Shown here: piece after piece, positions 1-8,420 of the stretch | Layout: each line of letters begins with the position of its first letter | Numbering within the stretch: the stretch's first letter is position 1 | NCBI RefSeq assembly: GCF_000472445.1 | Contig: NZ_AXAJ01000016.1 | Span: 302 to 64,301, forward strand | Direction: 5' to 3' | Length of the DNA: 64,000 bases | Source: Burkholderia sp. WSM2230 | Lineage (GTDB): Bacteria; Pseudomonadota; Gammaproteobacteria; Burkholderiales; Burkholderiaceae | Notes under the pieces: model-generated | The model's input: only the letters and a program-made list of their open reading frames with translations | What the model was told of the DNA's origin: nothing | Databases searched by the model: none | Program-made: the position numbers and the translations under genes

Positions 1-327
1 AAGCCGGATGGCAAGCTCACGTTCGACCGGTTGTCTTCGGTGTTCATCTCAAACACGAATCACGAAGAGAACCAGCCCGCGCATCTGACGCTGAAAGATC
101 CGACGGTGCCGGTGAACGTGAACTGGCAGACCTATGCCGGTCCGGAGTCGCGTTACTGCCCGGCCGCAGTTTATGAATTCGTCAAGAACGACGACGGCAG
201 CGAGCGGCTCGTGATCAACGCGCAGAACTGCGTGCACTGCAAGACCTGCGACATCAAGGACCCGACCCAGAACATCGTGTGGGTCACGCCTGAAGGCGGC
301 GGCGGGCCGAATTATCCGAACATGTGA
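1..327 (+). CDS. Electron transfer flavoprotein-ubiquinone oxidoreductase, C-terminal part
   Basis: The open frame enters from the left edge and gives the last 108 residues of ETF-QO, the membrane-associated FAD and iron-sulfur enzyme that passes electrons from reduced ETF to ubiquinone. The visible part is the ferredoxin-like 4Fe-4S domain: one cysteine in YCPAAVYEF and three in the CVHCKTC motif, followed by the typical ending WVTPEGGGGPNYPNM. The start lies outside the window. Its role fits the ETF alpha and beta genes and acyl-CoA dehydrogenases further right, although those lie about 29 kb away in another operon. It is cut only by the window edge; no damage is visible. Confidence 0.96.
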   Translation, partial: KPDGKLTFDRLSSVFISNTNHEENQPAHLTLKDPTVPVNVNWQTYAGPESRYCPAAVYEFVKNDDGSERLVINAQNCVHCKTCDIKDPTQNIVWVTPEGGGGPNYPNM

Positions 328-427
328 AGCCGTCGATAGATCAGCGTGGCGCTCGTGAGCCGTGGATCATGTGGTGATCATAGACACACATCAATCGAGC
401 GGCGTCGAACGCGCCGCTTTTTCAGCT

Positions 428-1384
428 TTACTGACCTGCCTGAAACTTCGATGCGATGCCGTTTCGGTCAGGTAACCGCGCGGCGCAGCGGCCCCTCATC
501 GGCTGAGCTTGGCGCGTGAGAAACCGAAGCACGGTGTTACCGAATGCATCGTTGCGTTCTCCCGCAACCATGTGGCCGGTGTCCTGAATGTCCGCATATT
601 CCGCGTGCGGACAGAGGCGCAGGAACTCATCCACACTTGCTTTGGTGACGATCTCCGAACCTTCCCCGCGGATAAGCAGCGTCGGCAGCTTCAATTTTCG
701 TGCGCTGGCGGAAAAACGCTTGTGGCGGCGAGCGAGATCGCGCGGCCACGACAGGAAGTGCGGATCCCAATGCCAGTGATATTTGCCGTCCTCGCCGCAC
801 CGCAGGCTGCGCGTCAGGACGTCGGGCGCAAACGCGCGGCGCGGATGCGAGCGGTAGTGCCGGATCGCGTCGGCAGCTTCCTCGGGCGAGTCAAAACCAT
901 TGGGCTGCTGCCGCATGAACGACTGCAGGCGCGAAACGCCAATGGGTTCGATAGACGGCGCGATATTGATGAGCACGAGCGCATTGGCGTCAAGGTAGCC
1001 TTCTCCGACCGCAAGAAGGCTTATGCCGCCGCCCAATCCTGCGCCGACGAGCATCGGCCGGCGCTTTGCCAGTCTGGCGGCGATGCCTTCGAGATCGCGG
1101 ACCATCGCGCCTTGACTGTAGTTACAAGTCGGCGACCAGTCCGAGTCGCCGTGGCCCCGCGCGTCGAAGGCGACGGCGTAAAAACCGGCCGCGCCCAGCG
1201 CGCGGCCCGTTTCGCTCCATGCGTGGCGGGTCTGCCCGCCGCCGTGCAGGAGGATGACTGGCGTGCCGTCCGGGTCGCCCCACGAGTCGCCGGCCAGCCG
1301 TACGCCGTCCGCGCTTCTCCAGATATGCATCGGGTCGGGCGCGTACGACGGACACGCGCCTGTTTTCGTCGAAGTCGTCATCAT
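428..1384 (-). CDS. Alpha/beta hydrolase lacking the usual nucleophile
   Basis: The protein has the alpha/beta-hydrolase layout. HGGG forms the oxyanion loop near residue 47, FDARGHGDS follows near 73, and a C-terminal histidine sits in DTGHM. The nucleophile elbow, normally G-x-S-x-G, reads GAGLGG near residues 114-119, so the expected serine is glycine (codon GGA). The fold should remain, but Ser-type ester hydrolysis is doubtful; a cofactorless or non-hydrolytic role is possible. The start is uncertain. I chose the MMTTSTK methionine; an ATG 60 bases upstream (1444) is also in frame, and neither has a strong ribosome site. A fossil of a homologous C-terminus lies near 16.7 kb. The substrate is unknown. 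Confidence 0.8.
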   Translation of the reverse strand: MMTTSTKTGACPSYAPDPMHIWRSADGVRLAGDSWGDPDGTPVILLHGGGQTRHAWSETGRALGAAGFYAVAFDARGHGDSDWSPTCNYSQGAMVRDLEGIAARLAKRRPMLVGAGLGGGISLLAVGEGYLDANALVLINIAPSIEPIGVSRLQSFMRQQPNGFDSPEEAADAIRHYRSHPRRAFAPDVLTRSLRCGEDGKYHWHWDPHFLSWPRDLARRHKRFSASARKLKLPTLLIRGEGSEIVTKASVDEFLRLCPHAEYADIQDTGHMVAGERNDAFGNTVLRFLTRQAQPMRGRCAARLPDRNGIASKFQAGQ

Positions 1385-1595
1385 CGAAGTGCAGTCTTTC
1401 AGTCGTTGAGCAGCGGCAATAGGTCTGCAGGACTGGTCATGCAATCAAGTGCCTGACTGTTTAGATGCGCGAACGAGTAGGGAATAGACAACAGTCCGAC
1501 TAGCATCCATGGGCGGCAAATACAGGTCGGCAGGCATGCGGCCGATATCTCATCGTGCCGTGTCTGGCGTCGAAGCAAGTTGGGGGCAGTCATGA

Positions 1596-3050
1596 TTAGC
1601 CGATGCTCCGTTTGCGCGACTGCGACGGCCTCTTGTCCGGACTGAGCAGACGCATCATCGGCGCGACATCGCCGGCGTCCTCGAGATTGAAGACGGCGCC
1701 GATTACATCATCGATGCGATTGCCGGACATTAGATCTTCGGTATTGCGTCGGAACTTGGCGATGAGTTCTTCGTTGGTCATCAGGCTCGCCGCATCCGGT
1801 GACGGGCTGCCCTTCGGATAGCGCCGCTCGCCGACAAACGTCTGGCCGCGTGCCGAGACTTCGATCTTCGCCGGGCGGCTGGCGGCGTGCCCGGACAGCA
1901 ATTCAACGTAATTCGGATGCACCTCGTGCGAGACCTTATCCATTAGCTCCATCACGGAGCGGCCGAACACCAGCTCAGGATCCTGCCACGCCTTCCCCGG
2001 TGGTACGCGATGCGCGCCGAGTGCCAGTCCGTGCGCGATACTGAACTGCGCGTCGTGGACGTGTTCGATCTCGCGGTTCAGCCAAACCGGCTGCTCCACA
2101 AAACCCTCCACCCACGCCTTGATGCCGTCGATCTCTTGCGGCGCGATGTCGTGCGTTTCGACGATGTCCGTCAGGCTGTCCAGCAGCGCATGAAGAATTC
2201 GGCAATGTGGGTACGGTTTGTACGCTTGCTCCGTCGGGAACAGCCACTCCGTGCCGAGCGCTGTAGTTATGCGGTCGGCTTCCCAGCGCCGCGTACCAAT
2301 GAAGCGGGGGAAGCCATATTCTCGATCGTCGAGGATCCGCACGTCGCCTCGATGCCCGAGTTCGGCCATGTGAGCCGCGGTCATCGCTGTCTGCGTGAGC
2401 GCGCCGGCCAGCAGGTACTTAATGGTTGAACTCGGTGCATGCTGGAACCAGGCTACCTGCGAATTCACCGGCGAGATGCTGCCGGCGATGCCGAGCGCGT
2501 TCGGGAGTACCTCTGCCCGCAACTGCTTTAATTTCACGATGGCAGCCGTCGCGCCAAATACGGTGCTGCTGTACCCATAGACGGGCGGTGGGGACACCTT
2601 GCCATCTTTCGTATCGCGTAGATAATCCATCGCCTTGCCGAGACGGTACGACATTTCGTGCGAGAGCGCGATGGCTTCGATCAGCGCTTTACCGGTCGCG
2701 TGCCGCGCCTCGCCGACAGCGAGTGCGCCCGGCAACACGTAAGGCGTGACGTGCCCAGGCGGCACAACTGCGTCCATGTCGAGCGCGTTGATCAGCTCGC
2801 CGTTGGCGAACGCGGCGCCGAAGATCGACGCACGTTCGCCGGTTCCGATGATGGCCGCATCGTCATTGCCGCCCATTACTCGGGCGTAGTCGATACCGAT
2901 GCGCCCTTTCGGTTCACCGATCGCCGCCACGGCGCAACCGATCGAGTCGAGCAGGATGCGTTTGCATTCTTCGACGACGGCATGCGGCAGCCGTTCGTAG
3001 TCGGTTTGAGCGGTGAAATCCGCGAGCTGTTCAATGATCGTGTCGGACAC
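1596..3050 (-). CDS. MmgE/PrpD family protein
   Basis: A 484-residue protein of the MmgE/PrpD fold, the family of 2-methylcitrate dehydratase and cis-aconitate decarboxylase. The all-helical first domain carries the family signature region near residues 85-110 (ANGELINALDMDAV followed by PPGHVTPYVLPG). The usual D-D-T-H...HPG active-site loop is changed to D-A-V...GHVT, so it is probably not a canonical PrpD dehydratase. It is the first of five family members in this window and stands alone on the minus strand, separated from the divergent porin by about 670 bases. A CTAAC-N8-GTTTC operator-like site lies about 120 bases before its start. The substrate is unknown. Confidence 0.88.
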   Translation of the reverse strand: MSDTIIEQLADFTAQTDYERLPHAVVEECKRILLDSIGCAVAAIGEPKGRIGIDYARVMGGNDDAAIIGTGERASIFGAAFANGELINALDMDAVVPPGHVTPYVLPGALAVGEARHATGKALIEAIALSHEMSYRLGKAMDYLRDTKDGKVSPPPVYGYSSTVFGATAAIVKLKQLRAEVLPNALGIAGSISPVNSQVAWFQHAPSSTIKYLLAGALTQTAMTAAHMAELGHRGDVRILDDREYGFPRFIGTRRWEADRITTALGTEWLFPTEQAYKPYPHCRILHALLDSLTDIVETHDIAPQEIDGIKAWVEGFVEQPVWLNREIEHVHDAQFSIAHGLALGAHRVPPGKAWQDPELVFGRSVMELMDKVSHEVHPNYVELLSGHAASRPAKIEVSARGQTFVGERRYPKGSPSPDAASLMTNEELIAKFRRNTEDLMSGNRIDDVIGAVFNLEDAGDVAPMMRLLSPDKRPSQSRKRSIG

Positions 3051-3723
3051 AATGCAATCCTATGGGGAAAGGTTCGGTAGGCGATGGATCACTCTCACCT
3101 TGGCCACGCGATGTGTGCGGCACGTGGCGGCCGACATCGCGAACGAAAGCTGCTGTGATCTTGCAGATCGACTAACTAGTGTTAGTTTCGTACTTGGGAT
3201 GTGGAGGTCGCCATGGGTATTAATCCCTATTCGTGATGCCAATGGCCCGAGCGTTCGGCACATCCGTGATCGTTCGAGTTTGGTAATACCTCCTGTCGTC
3301 TGAGGCGCTGCACAAGATGTTCATCGCCAGTTATGCGGCTGGCGTGGCCGAACCGTGGCACGTTCCTTTTGCCGGACAGGGTCATCGAGAAGATAAGTGC
3401 GACAAGCGGATAGCAAGAAGTCTCATCCCGGGCATAGCGTTGTGGAGGGTGGCTCGCCTTTGGCGCGATTTAAGTATTGGAAATTCGGAATGCGAACAAG
3501 ATGGTGCTTAGCGTTGATGGAGCAAACGGTCGCTATTGAGTACTACTGTTCGAGTCTGTTCGGACCGGACATTTTTCAATGCACGGAATGATTCGCCGTG
3601 GCCGTTGACGGCAAGTTGAGGCGGCGCACACCATGAATTAGCTGAGCCTGTGCTTCTCGGGAAGTTGATTCTGGAAATCAGGGCGTAGGCTGAAAAAAAC
3701 CAAAACACTCTTGGAGACATTCG
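3051..3723. other. Intergenic region between divergent PrpD and porin genes
   Basis: About 670 bases without a credible gene; the short open frames here lack family resemblance and ribosome sites. It contains one operator-like inverted repeat near 3172. The porin ribosome site (GGAGA) lies about six bases before its ATG. Confidence 0.6.
3172..3189. promoter_or_regulatory. Operator-like site CTAAC-N8-GTTTC
   Basis: The site reads CTAACTAGTGTTAGTTTC. Its core, ACTAAC-TAGT-GTTAGT, is a perfect 6-base inverted repeat with a 4-base spacer. The same layout (CTAAC, eight bases ending in TA, GTTAG) recurs near 15960, 17147 and 39380, each close to a catabolic gene. It lies about 120 bases before the PrpD gene start. 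The regulator is unknown; IclR, TetR or LysR types are all possible. Confidence 0.45.
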
Positions 3724-4896
3724 ATGAAGAAGTCAATTTTTGCTTTGGCAGCAGTTGGTGTATTTGCAGGCGGTGCTCACGCGCAGAGCAGCGTGACTCT
3801 GTACGGTATCGTCGATGAAGGCTTCAACATCAACACCAACGCGGGCGGCAAGCACCTGTACAACTTGACGAGCGGCGTGCTGCAAGGCTCGCGATTCGGC
3901 TTGCGCGGCGCGGAAGATCTCGGCGGCGGTATGAAGGCTATCTTCGTACTGGAAAACGGGTTCGATCTGAATAGCGGCAAGCTGGGGCAGGGTGGTCTTA
4001 TGTTCGGCCGTCAGGCTTACGTCGGGATCTCAAGCCGGTTCGGTACGGTCACGCTGGGTCGTCAGTACGACTCGGTCGTCGACTATGTGGGTCTGTTGGA
4101 GGCGGGCGACCAGTGGGGCGGGTATCTCGCCGCTCACCCGGGGGACGTGGACAACTTTAATAACGATTTCCGCACCAACAACACGGTCAAGTACACGAGC
4201 GCGGACTATGGCGGTCTCAGGTTCGGTGGGACGTACAGCTTCGGTGGTCAAGCGGGTAACTTTACTGGTAACCAGATCTGGTCGTTGGGTGCTAGTTACA
4301 ACAACGGTCCCCTTGTCCTTGGCGTCGGATATCTGAATGCACGACAACCCGGCCAGGCAAACGGCTTGTTTGGGAACAACCAGTCGACGGGTGTGGCATC
4401 CGTTGTGACGACGCCTGTGTTCAGCGGATATACCTCGGCGAACACATATCAGGTGATCGGGGCTGGTGGAGCGTACACGTTCGGAGCAGCTACCATCGGC
4501 GCGACCTATTCGAACACGAAGTTTGCCAACCTGGGGGCGGACGCGCCATCAGCTTTCCGCAAGGGCGACACGGCGACCTTCAATAACGCCGAAATTAACT
4601 TCAAGTATCAATTCACGCCGACTTTTTTGATGGGTGCCGCGTTCGATTACACGGACCGGAGCGACATGACTGAGGCGAATGGCACGCGCAGCGGAGGCGC
4701 AAAGTACTACCAAGGTTCAATTGGCGCGGACTATTACCTGTCGAAACGCACGGACGTTTACTTTATCGGTGTCTATCAGAAGGCCTCGGGAACGGATTCG
4801 AGAAATAGGCCTGCGGTCGCAGCAATCAGCAATGTCACCGCGTCGGCGAACGACCGTCAATTGGCCGCGCGCATCGGAATCCGACATAAGTTCTAA
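3724..4896 (+). CDS. Outer-membrane porin (OmpC/Burkholderia type)
   Basis: A 390-residue general porin of the type common in Burkholderiales. The first 20 residues form a clean Sec signal peptide ending in GGAHA before QSSVTLYG, which is the usual mature start. LTSGVLQGSRFGLRG and EDLGGGMKAIFVLE follow, as in this family, and the C-terminus ends in phenylalanine (RIGIRHKF), the signal for outer-membrane assembly. The repeated glycine and aromatic pattern fits a 16-strand beta barrel. A GGAGA ribosome site precedes the ATG. It probably forms a trimeric diffusion channel; no specificity can be read from the sequence. Placement beside the catabolic island may serve substrate entry, which is an inference. 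Confidence 0.95.
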   Translation: MKKSIFALAAVGVFAGGAHAQSSVTLYGIVDEGFNINTNAGGKHLYNLTSGVLQGSRFGLRGAEDLGGGMKAIFVLENGFDLNSGKLGQGGLMFGRQAYVGISSRFGTVTLGRQYDSVVDYVGLLEAGDQWGGYLAAHPGDVDNFNNDFRTNNTVKYTSADYGGLRFGGTYSFGGQAGNFTGNQIWSLGASYNNGPLVLGVGYLNARQPGQANGLFGNNQSTGVASVVTTPVFSGYTSANTYQVIGAGGAYTFGAATIGATYSNTKFANLGADAPSAFRKGDTATFNNAEINFKYQFTPTFLMGAAFDYTDRSDMTEANGTRSGGAKYYQGSIGADYYLSKRTDVYFIGVYQKASGTDSRNRPAVAAISNVTASANDRQLAARIGIRHKF

Positions 4897-4926
4897 AACG
4901 TTCCAAAAACAACGGATCGTCGCAAT

Positions 4927-4958
4927 ATGAGGAGACGCGTATGCGTTTCTTCCCTCAT
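4927..4958. terminator. Possible stem-loop after the porin gene
   Basis: GAGACGC-GTAT-GCGTTTC forms a 7-base stem with one G-T pair, and the outer ATGAG pairs with CTCAT through a bulge. It lies 31 bases after the porin stop. There is no long T run, so it is a weak candidate. Confidence 0.35.
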
Positions 4959-5132
4959 CCCGTATCGGCGTAAAGATCGTCCTGCAACGGCGTCCTGCCA
5001 GTTATTTTTCGGCCAGGAAAAGCACCCATGACGTGCCTCCTCTCGATCGGGACGCATCTTGACCGAGAACATTCAGAACAGGCGGCTACGCGACGGCCGT
5101 CGCAAATCGCTTCGCGGGCACGAGGAGACAAC

Positions 5133-5912
5133 ATGACGAACACGCTGTTGACAGACGATTCGACGCCCGGCATCCGGGTCGTCACGCTGAATCGCGCCGA
5201 AAGGATGAATGCACTCGACGGCGCGACGCTCGCGGCACTGAATGACGCTGTGCGAACAGCCGGCGATCCGGGTCGCGATATCCGTGTGATCGTGATTCGC
5301 GGCAGCGGCCGGGCGTTCTGCGCGGGCAACGACCTGAAATGGCTCGCGAGCGGCGTGCTCGCGGACGCCGCCGCGCACATGCGGCACCAGGATCTGATGC
5401 AGGACACGTTCGCGCTGATGGAGGCGTCGCGGCAGATTGTGATTGCGTCGGTCAACGGTTATGCGGTGGCGGGCGGGTTCGAACTGGCGCTAGCCTCGGA
5501 CATCGTGGTCGTCGACGAAAACGCGGAACTCGGCGACGGGCATTTGCAGCGCAACCTGCTGCCGAGTGGCGGCGGCTCGCAGCGGCTGCCACGCAAGATC
5601 GGGCTCGCGCGCGCGATGTACTACCTCGTCACGGGGCGACGCATGTCAGGCCGCGACGCGGAGCGAATGGGGCTCGCGTCGCTGGCGGTCAGCGCCGGTG
5701 AGCTCGACGCCGCGACGATGCGGCTCGCCGGCGACATCGCGCGGACCGACGCCGATGCGCTCGCGGCGATGAAGCACATGACCCGCCGCGCGCTGGAGAT
5801 GCCGCTGAACGACGGGCTGTGGATGGAGCGGTGGATGCAGTACCGTTATCGCACGGAATCGCCGTCGCTGGCCGCATCCGTGCACGATTTCGCGCAGCAC
5901 GGCAAAGCCTGA
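5133..5912 (+). CDS. Enoyl-CoA hydratase/isomerase family protein
   Basis: A crotonase-fold protein of 259 residues. The ATG at 5133 is chosen because GAGGAGA lies six bases before it; the frame is open further upstream without a better start. The CoA-binding and oxyanion segments are present (RAFCAGNDLKWL near residue 64 and GYAVAGGFELALASD near 110). The first catalytic glutamate of the hydratase pair is kept (GFELA). Aligned on the second-glutamate loop, GDGHLQRNLLPSGGG has histidine where hydratases have glutamate, so the reaction may be isomerisation, hydrolysis or another crotonase activity. It precedes a convergent LysR gene. The substrate is unknown. Confidence 0.88.
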   Translation: MTNTLLTDDSTPGIRVVTLNRAERMNALDGATLAALNDAVRTAGDPGRDIRVIVIRGSGRAFCAGNDLKWLASGVLADAAAHMRHQDLMQDTFALMEASRQIVIASVNGYAVAGGFELALASDIVVVDENAELGDGHLQRNLLPSGGGSQRLPRKIGLARAMYYLVTGRRMSGRDAERMGLASLAVSAGELDAATMRLAGDIARTDADALAAMKHMTRRALEMPLNDGLWMERWMQYRYRTESPSLAASVHDFAQHGKA

Positions 5913-5944
5913 CCGGCGAACCCGCCGTCCTTATATGCGACAGC

Positions 5945-6940
5945 TCATGCCCGTCTTGCCCGTCGCTTGCGGGGCTTGAACGCGGCGACCGGCGTCGCCG
6001 GTTTTTCCGTATGCTGCACCATGGCGAGGGTGAGATGTTCGCGCTTCTCGACGAGAAAATCCATCAGGGCGCGCACCTTCGCCGGCATCTGCTCGCGCGA
6101 CGGCGTGTACAGGTAGTAGCCGGGAAACGGCTTGCACCACGGTTCGAGCACGCGCACCAGCGTGCCGGCATCGAGGTATTCACGCAACGCGATGTCCTGG
6201 TGCTGGATCAGGCCGATCCCCTGCAGCGCGGCGCGAATCATGCCGTCGTCGTCATTCGTGACGACGCTGCCTTGCGGTTCAACTGCGAACGCATGGCCCT
6301 CGATCTCGGACGACGTAAACTCCCAGCGAAAGATCGCGCCGCTCGTAGTGTGTCGATAGCACAAGCAGTTGTGCCCGATCAGTTCCGCCGGCGTGCCCGG
6401 CGCGCCGTGGCGCGCGAAATAGTCTGGCGAACCGGCCACGGCCATTTGGAGCATCGGCGTTATCGGCACGGCCACCATGTGTTCGGCGAGACTCTCACCG
6501 AGCCGGATGCCCGCGTCGCAGCCATCGGCGATGATGTTCGATAGTCCGTCGTTCATCACGAGTTCGACGCGCAGCAACGGATAGCGCGCCATGAATTCCC
6601 CCAGGTGCGGTTCGACAAGTTTTCGTGCGGCCACCCTCGACGTGTTGATGCGCAGCAGCCCGGACGGTTCGTGCCGGACTTCGTGCAGGTTGCGGATCGC
6701 TGTTTCAATCGACCCGAATGCCGGCCGCAGCGTGTCGTATAGCCGTTGACCGTCCTCGGTCAGCGACATGTCGCGCGTAGTGCGGTACAGCAGTTTCACG
6801 TTCAATTGCCGCTCGAGCGCTTTCAGGTTTTGCGACAGTGCGGCGCGCGACACGCCCATCTCTGCGGCAGCCTTAGTGAAGCTGAGATGGTGCGCGATGT
6901 GCATGAACCATGCGAGGGAAGGGAGCTGGGACGGGTCCAT
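5945..6940 (-). CDS. LysR family transcriptional regulator
   Basis: A 331-residue LTTR. The N-terminal winged helix-turn-helix is clear (FTKAAAEMGVSRAALSQNLK near residues 20-39, then LERQLNVKLLYRTTRDMSLTEDGQRLYD), and the periplasmic-binding-like effector domain follows. The region after the HTH resembles the CrgA/DsdC-like subgroup that keeps acidic and aromatic effector pockets. The C-terminal 15 residues are very basic (KPRKRRARRA), which is unusual for the family. It is convergent with the enoyl-CoA hydratase gene, and its start faces the end of the CoA-transferase operon. The target and inducer are unknown. Confidence 0.93.
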   Translation of the reverse strand: MDPSQLPSLAWFMHIAHHLSFTKAAAEMGVSRAALSQNLKALERQLNVKLLYRTTRDMSLTEDGQRLYDTLRPAFGSIETAIRNLHEVRHEPSGLLRINTSRVAARKLVEPHLGEFMARYPLLRVELVMNDGLSNIIADGCDAGIRLGESLAEHMVAVPITPMLQMAVAGSPDYFARHGAPGTPAELIGHNCLCYRHTTSGAIFRWEFTSSEIEGHAFAVEPQGSVVTNDDDGMIRAALQGIGLIQHQDIALREYLDAGTLVRVLEPWCKPFPGYYLYTPSREQMPAKVRALMDFLVEKREHLTLAMVQHTEKPATPVAAFKPRKRRARRA

Positions 6941-7220
6941 GATTCGATTGTCAAGTGTGGCTCACGAATTTAGTTGAAATTCGACTCGAGAGTAATCGGC
7001 GAAATGCCGGTGTCCCTTTTGTGGCGACATTCGATGACGCCCGGCGCATTAATGGTGCGCGGGCCATGGCGGGGCCGGGAGCGGGGCGGCTTCGCGCCGC
7101 GCTAGCGGGCGAGCAATGCATCGCTGACTCGCGCGGGCTGTTTGCATGTGAAATGGCAGCGGAGGGATTGTGCACTCCGCCGTTGCGACAGGAGTGCGCG
7201 TTACGAGGCTGCCGGTTCGG

Positions 7221-8402
7221 TCACACGATCTTGCGCTCCCGAAGATCTGCTATCGCGCGCGTATCCAGCCCAATGCTCGCGAGGATCTCATCTGTATGCT
7301 CACCGGTCAGTGGCGGCCTCGTATGGATCTCCGGCGGCGTGCGCGACAGGGAGACCGGTGTCGCGAAGATGGGCACCGGCTTCGGCGCGCCCGGGTAATC
7401 CATCCAGCGAATCACATCAGCGGCCTTGATGGTTTCGTCCTCCAGTGCCTGACGCGGCGAATTGACAGGGCTGGCCGGGATACGCGCCTGTTCTAGCGCG
7501 GCGAGAACCTCGGCGATCGTCTTGTCTGCGCACCATGCGCTCATGACGTCGCTCAGGAACTCGCCGTTTTCGCCGCGCAGCGTATCGTCGGCGAAGCGTG
7601 GATCGTCGAGGAGTTCCGGCCGGCCCACCAGCTGGGTCCAACGCGTGAACATGGGACGGCCGATGACCTGCGTGATAAACCAGCCATCGGTTGCCTTGAA
7701 GATGTCGGATGGCGCATAGCCGGATGCGCGGTTCAGCGTGGCGCGGCGATCCAGTCCCAGCAACGCCTCCTCGATCAGCGCGCCGCTGGCCATGTTCAGG
7801 CCTGTGCATAGCAATGACGCGCTGACTTCCTGACCGAGGCCGCTGCGCCGGCGTTCGTACAGCGCCAGCATCACGCCGAGCGCACACGAAAATGCCGTGG
7901 CGAAGTCCACCACCGGCACCATCGCCTTTTGAGGCCGGTCGGCCGTGCCTGAAATGTAGACGGCGCCACTTAGTGCCTGGCCGACGCCGTCGAACCCCAC
8001 ACGGTCCCGCACAGCCTCGCTGTTGCCGAACGCGTTCGACGCGACGAGGATGATGTCGGGCTTGATCGCGCACAGGCTGTCGTAATCGAGCCCGAGACTC
8101 TTGAGAGTGCGCGGTGGCATGTTGGCGATCACCACGTCGGCGTCCGCGACCAGTTTGCGCACGATGTCGCGCCCCTCGGCGCTGTCGAGATCGAGCGTCA
8201 TCGAGCGCTTGTTGCGGTTGACCTGCAGGAACAGCGCGCCTTCGCCCTGTTCGGTCACGGGCAGGATGAAGCGATCTTCGCCGCCGCCGACGCGGTCGAT
8301 GCGGATGACGTCCGCACCATAGTCGGCCAGCAGCGCCGAGCAGAACGGCCCGGCGATGAAGCGTCCGAAATCGAGGACCTTGATGCCTTCGAGTACTTTC
8401 AT
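7221..8402 (-). CDS. CaiB/BaiF family CoA-transferase
   Basis: A 393-residue class III CoA-transferase. The N-terminal Rossmann part (VLEGIKVLDFGRFIAGPFCS, ADYGADVIRIDR) and the catalytic aspartate in RVGFDGVGQALSG near residue 135 are present. Such enzymes form a CoA thioester of a carboxylic acid through an aspartyl-CoA intermediate. It is the last gene of a five-gene minus-strand operon (MaoC, SDR, thiolase, acyl-CoA synthetase, this gene), lying 18 bases after the synthetase. Two ways to make an acyl-CoA in one operon suggest either CoA recycling from a pathway product or two related acids. The substrate is not readable. Confidence 0.92.
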   Translation of the reverse strand: MKVLEGIKVLDFGRFIAGPFCSALLADYGADVIRIDRVGGGEDRFILPVTEQGEGALFLQVNRNKRSMTLDLDSAEGRDIVRKLVADADVVIANMPPRTLKSLGLDYDSLCAIKPDIILVASNAFGNSEAVRDRVGFDGVGQALSGAVYISGTADRPQKAMVPVVDFATAFSCALGVMLALYERRRSGLGQEVSASLLCTGLNMASGALIEEALLGLDRRATLNRASGYAPSDIFKATDGWFITQVIGRPMFTRWTQLVGRPELLDDPRFADDTLRGENGEFLSDVMSAWCADKTIAEVLAALEQARIPASPVNSPRQALEDETIKAADVIRWMDYPGAPKPVPIFATPVSLSRTPPEIHTRPPLTGEHTDEILASIGLDTRAIADLRERKIV

Positions 8403-8420
8403 GTTTCGTTTACGGTTCAG

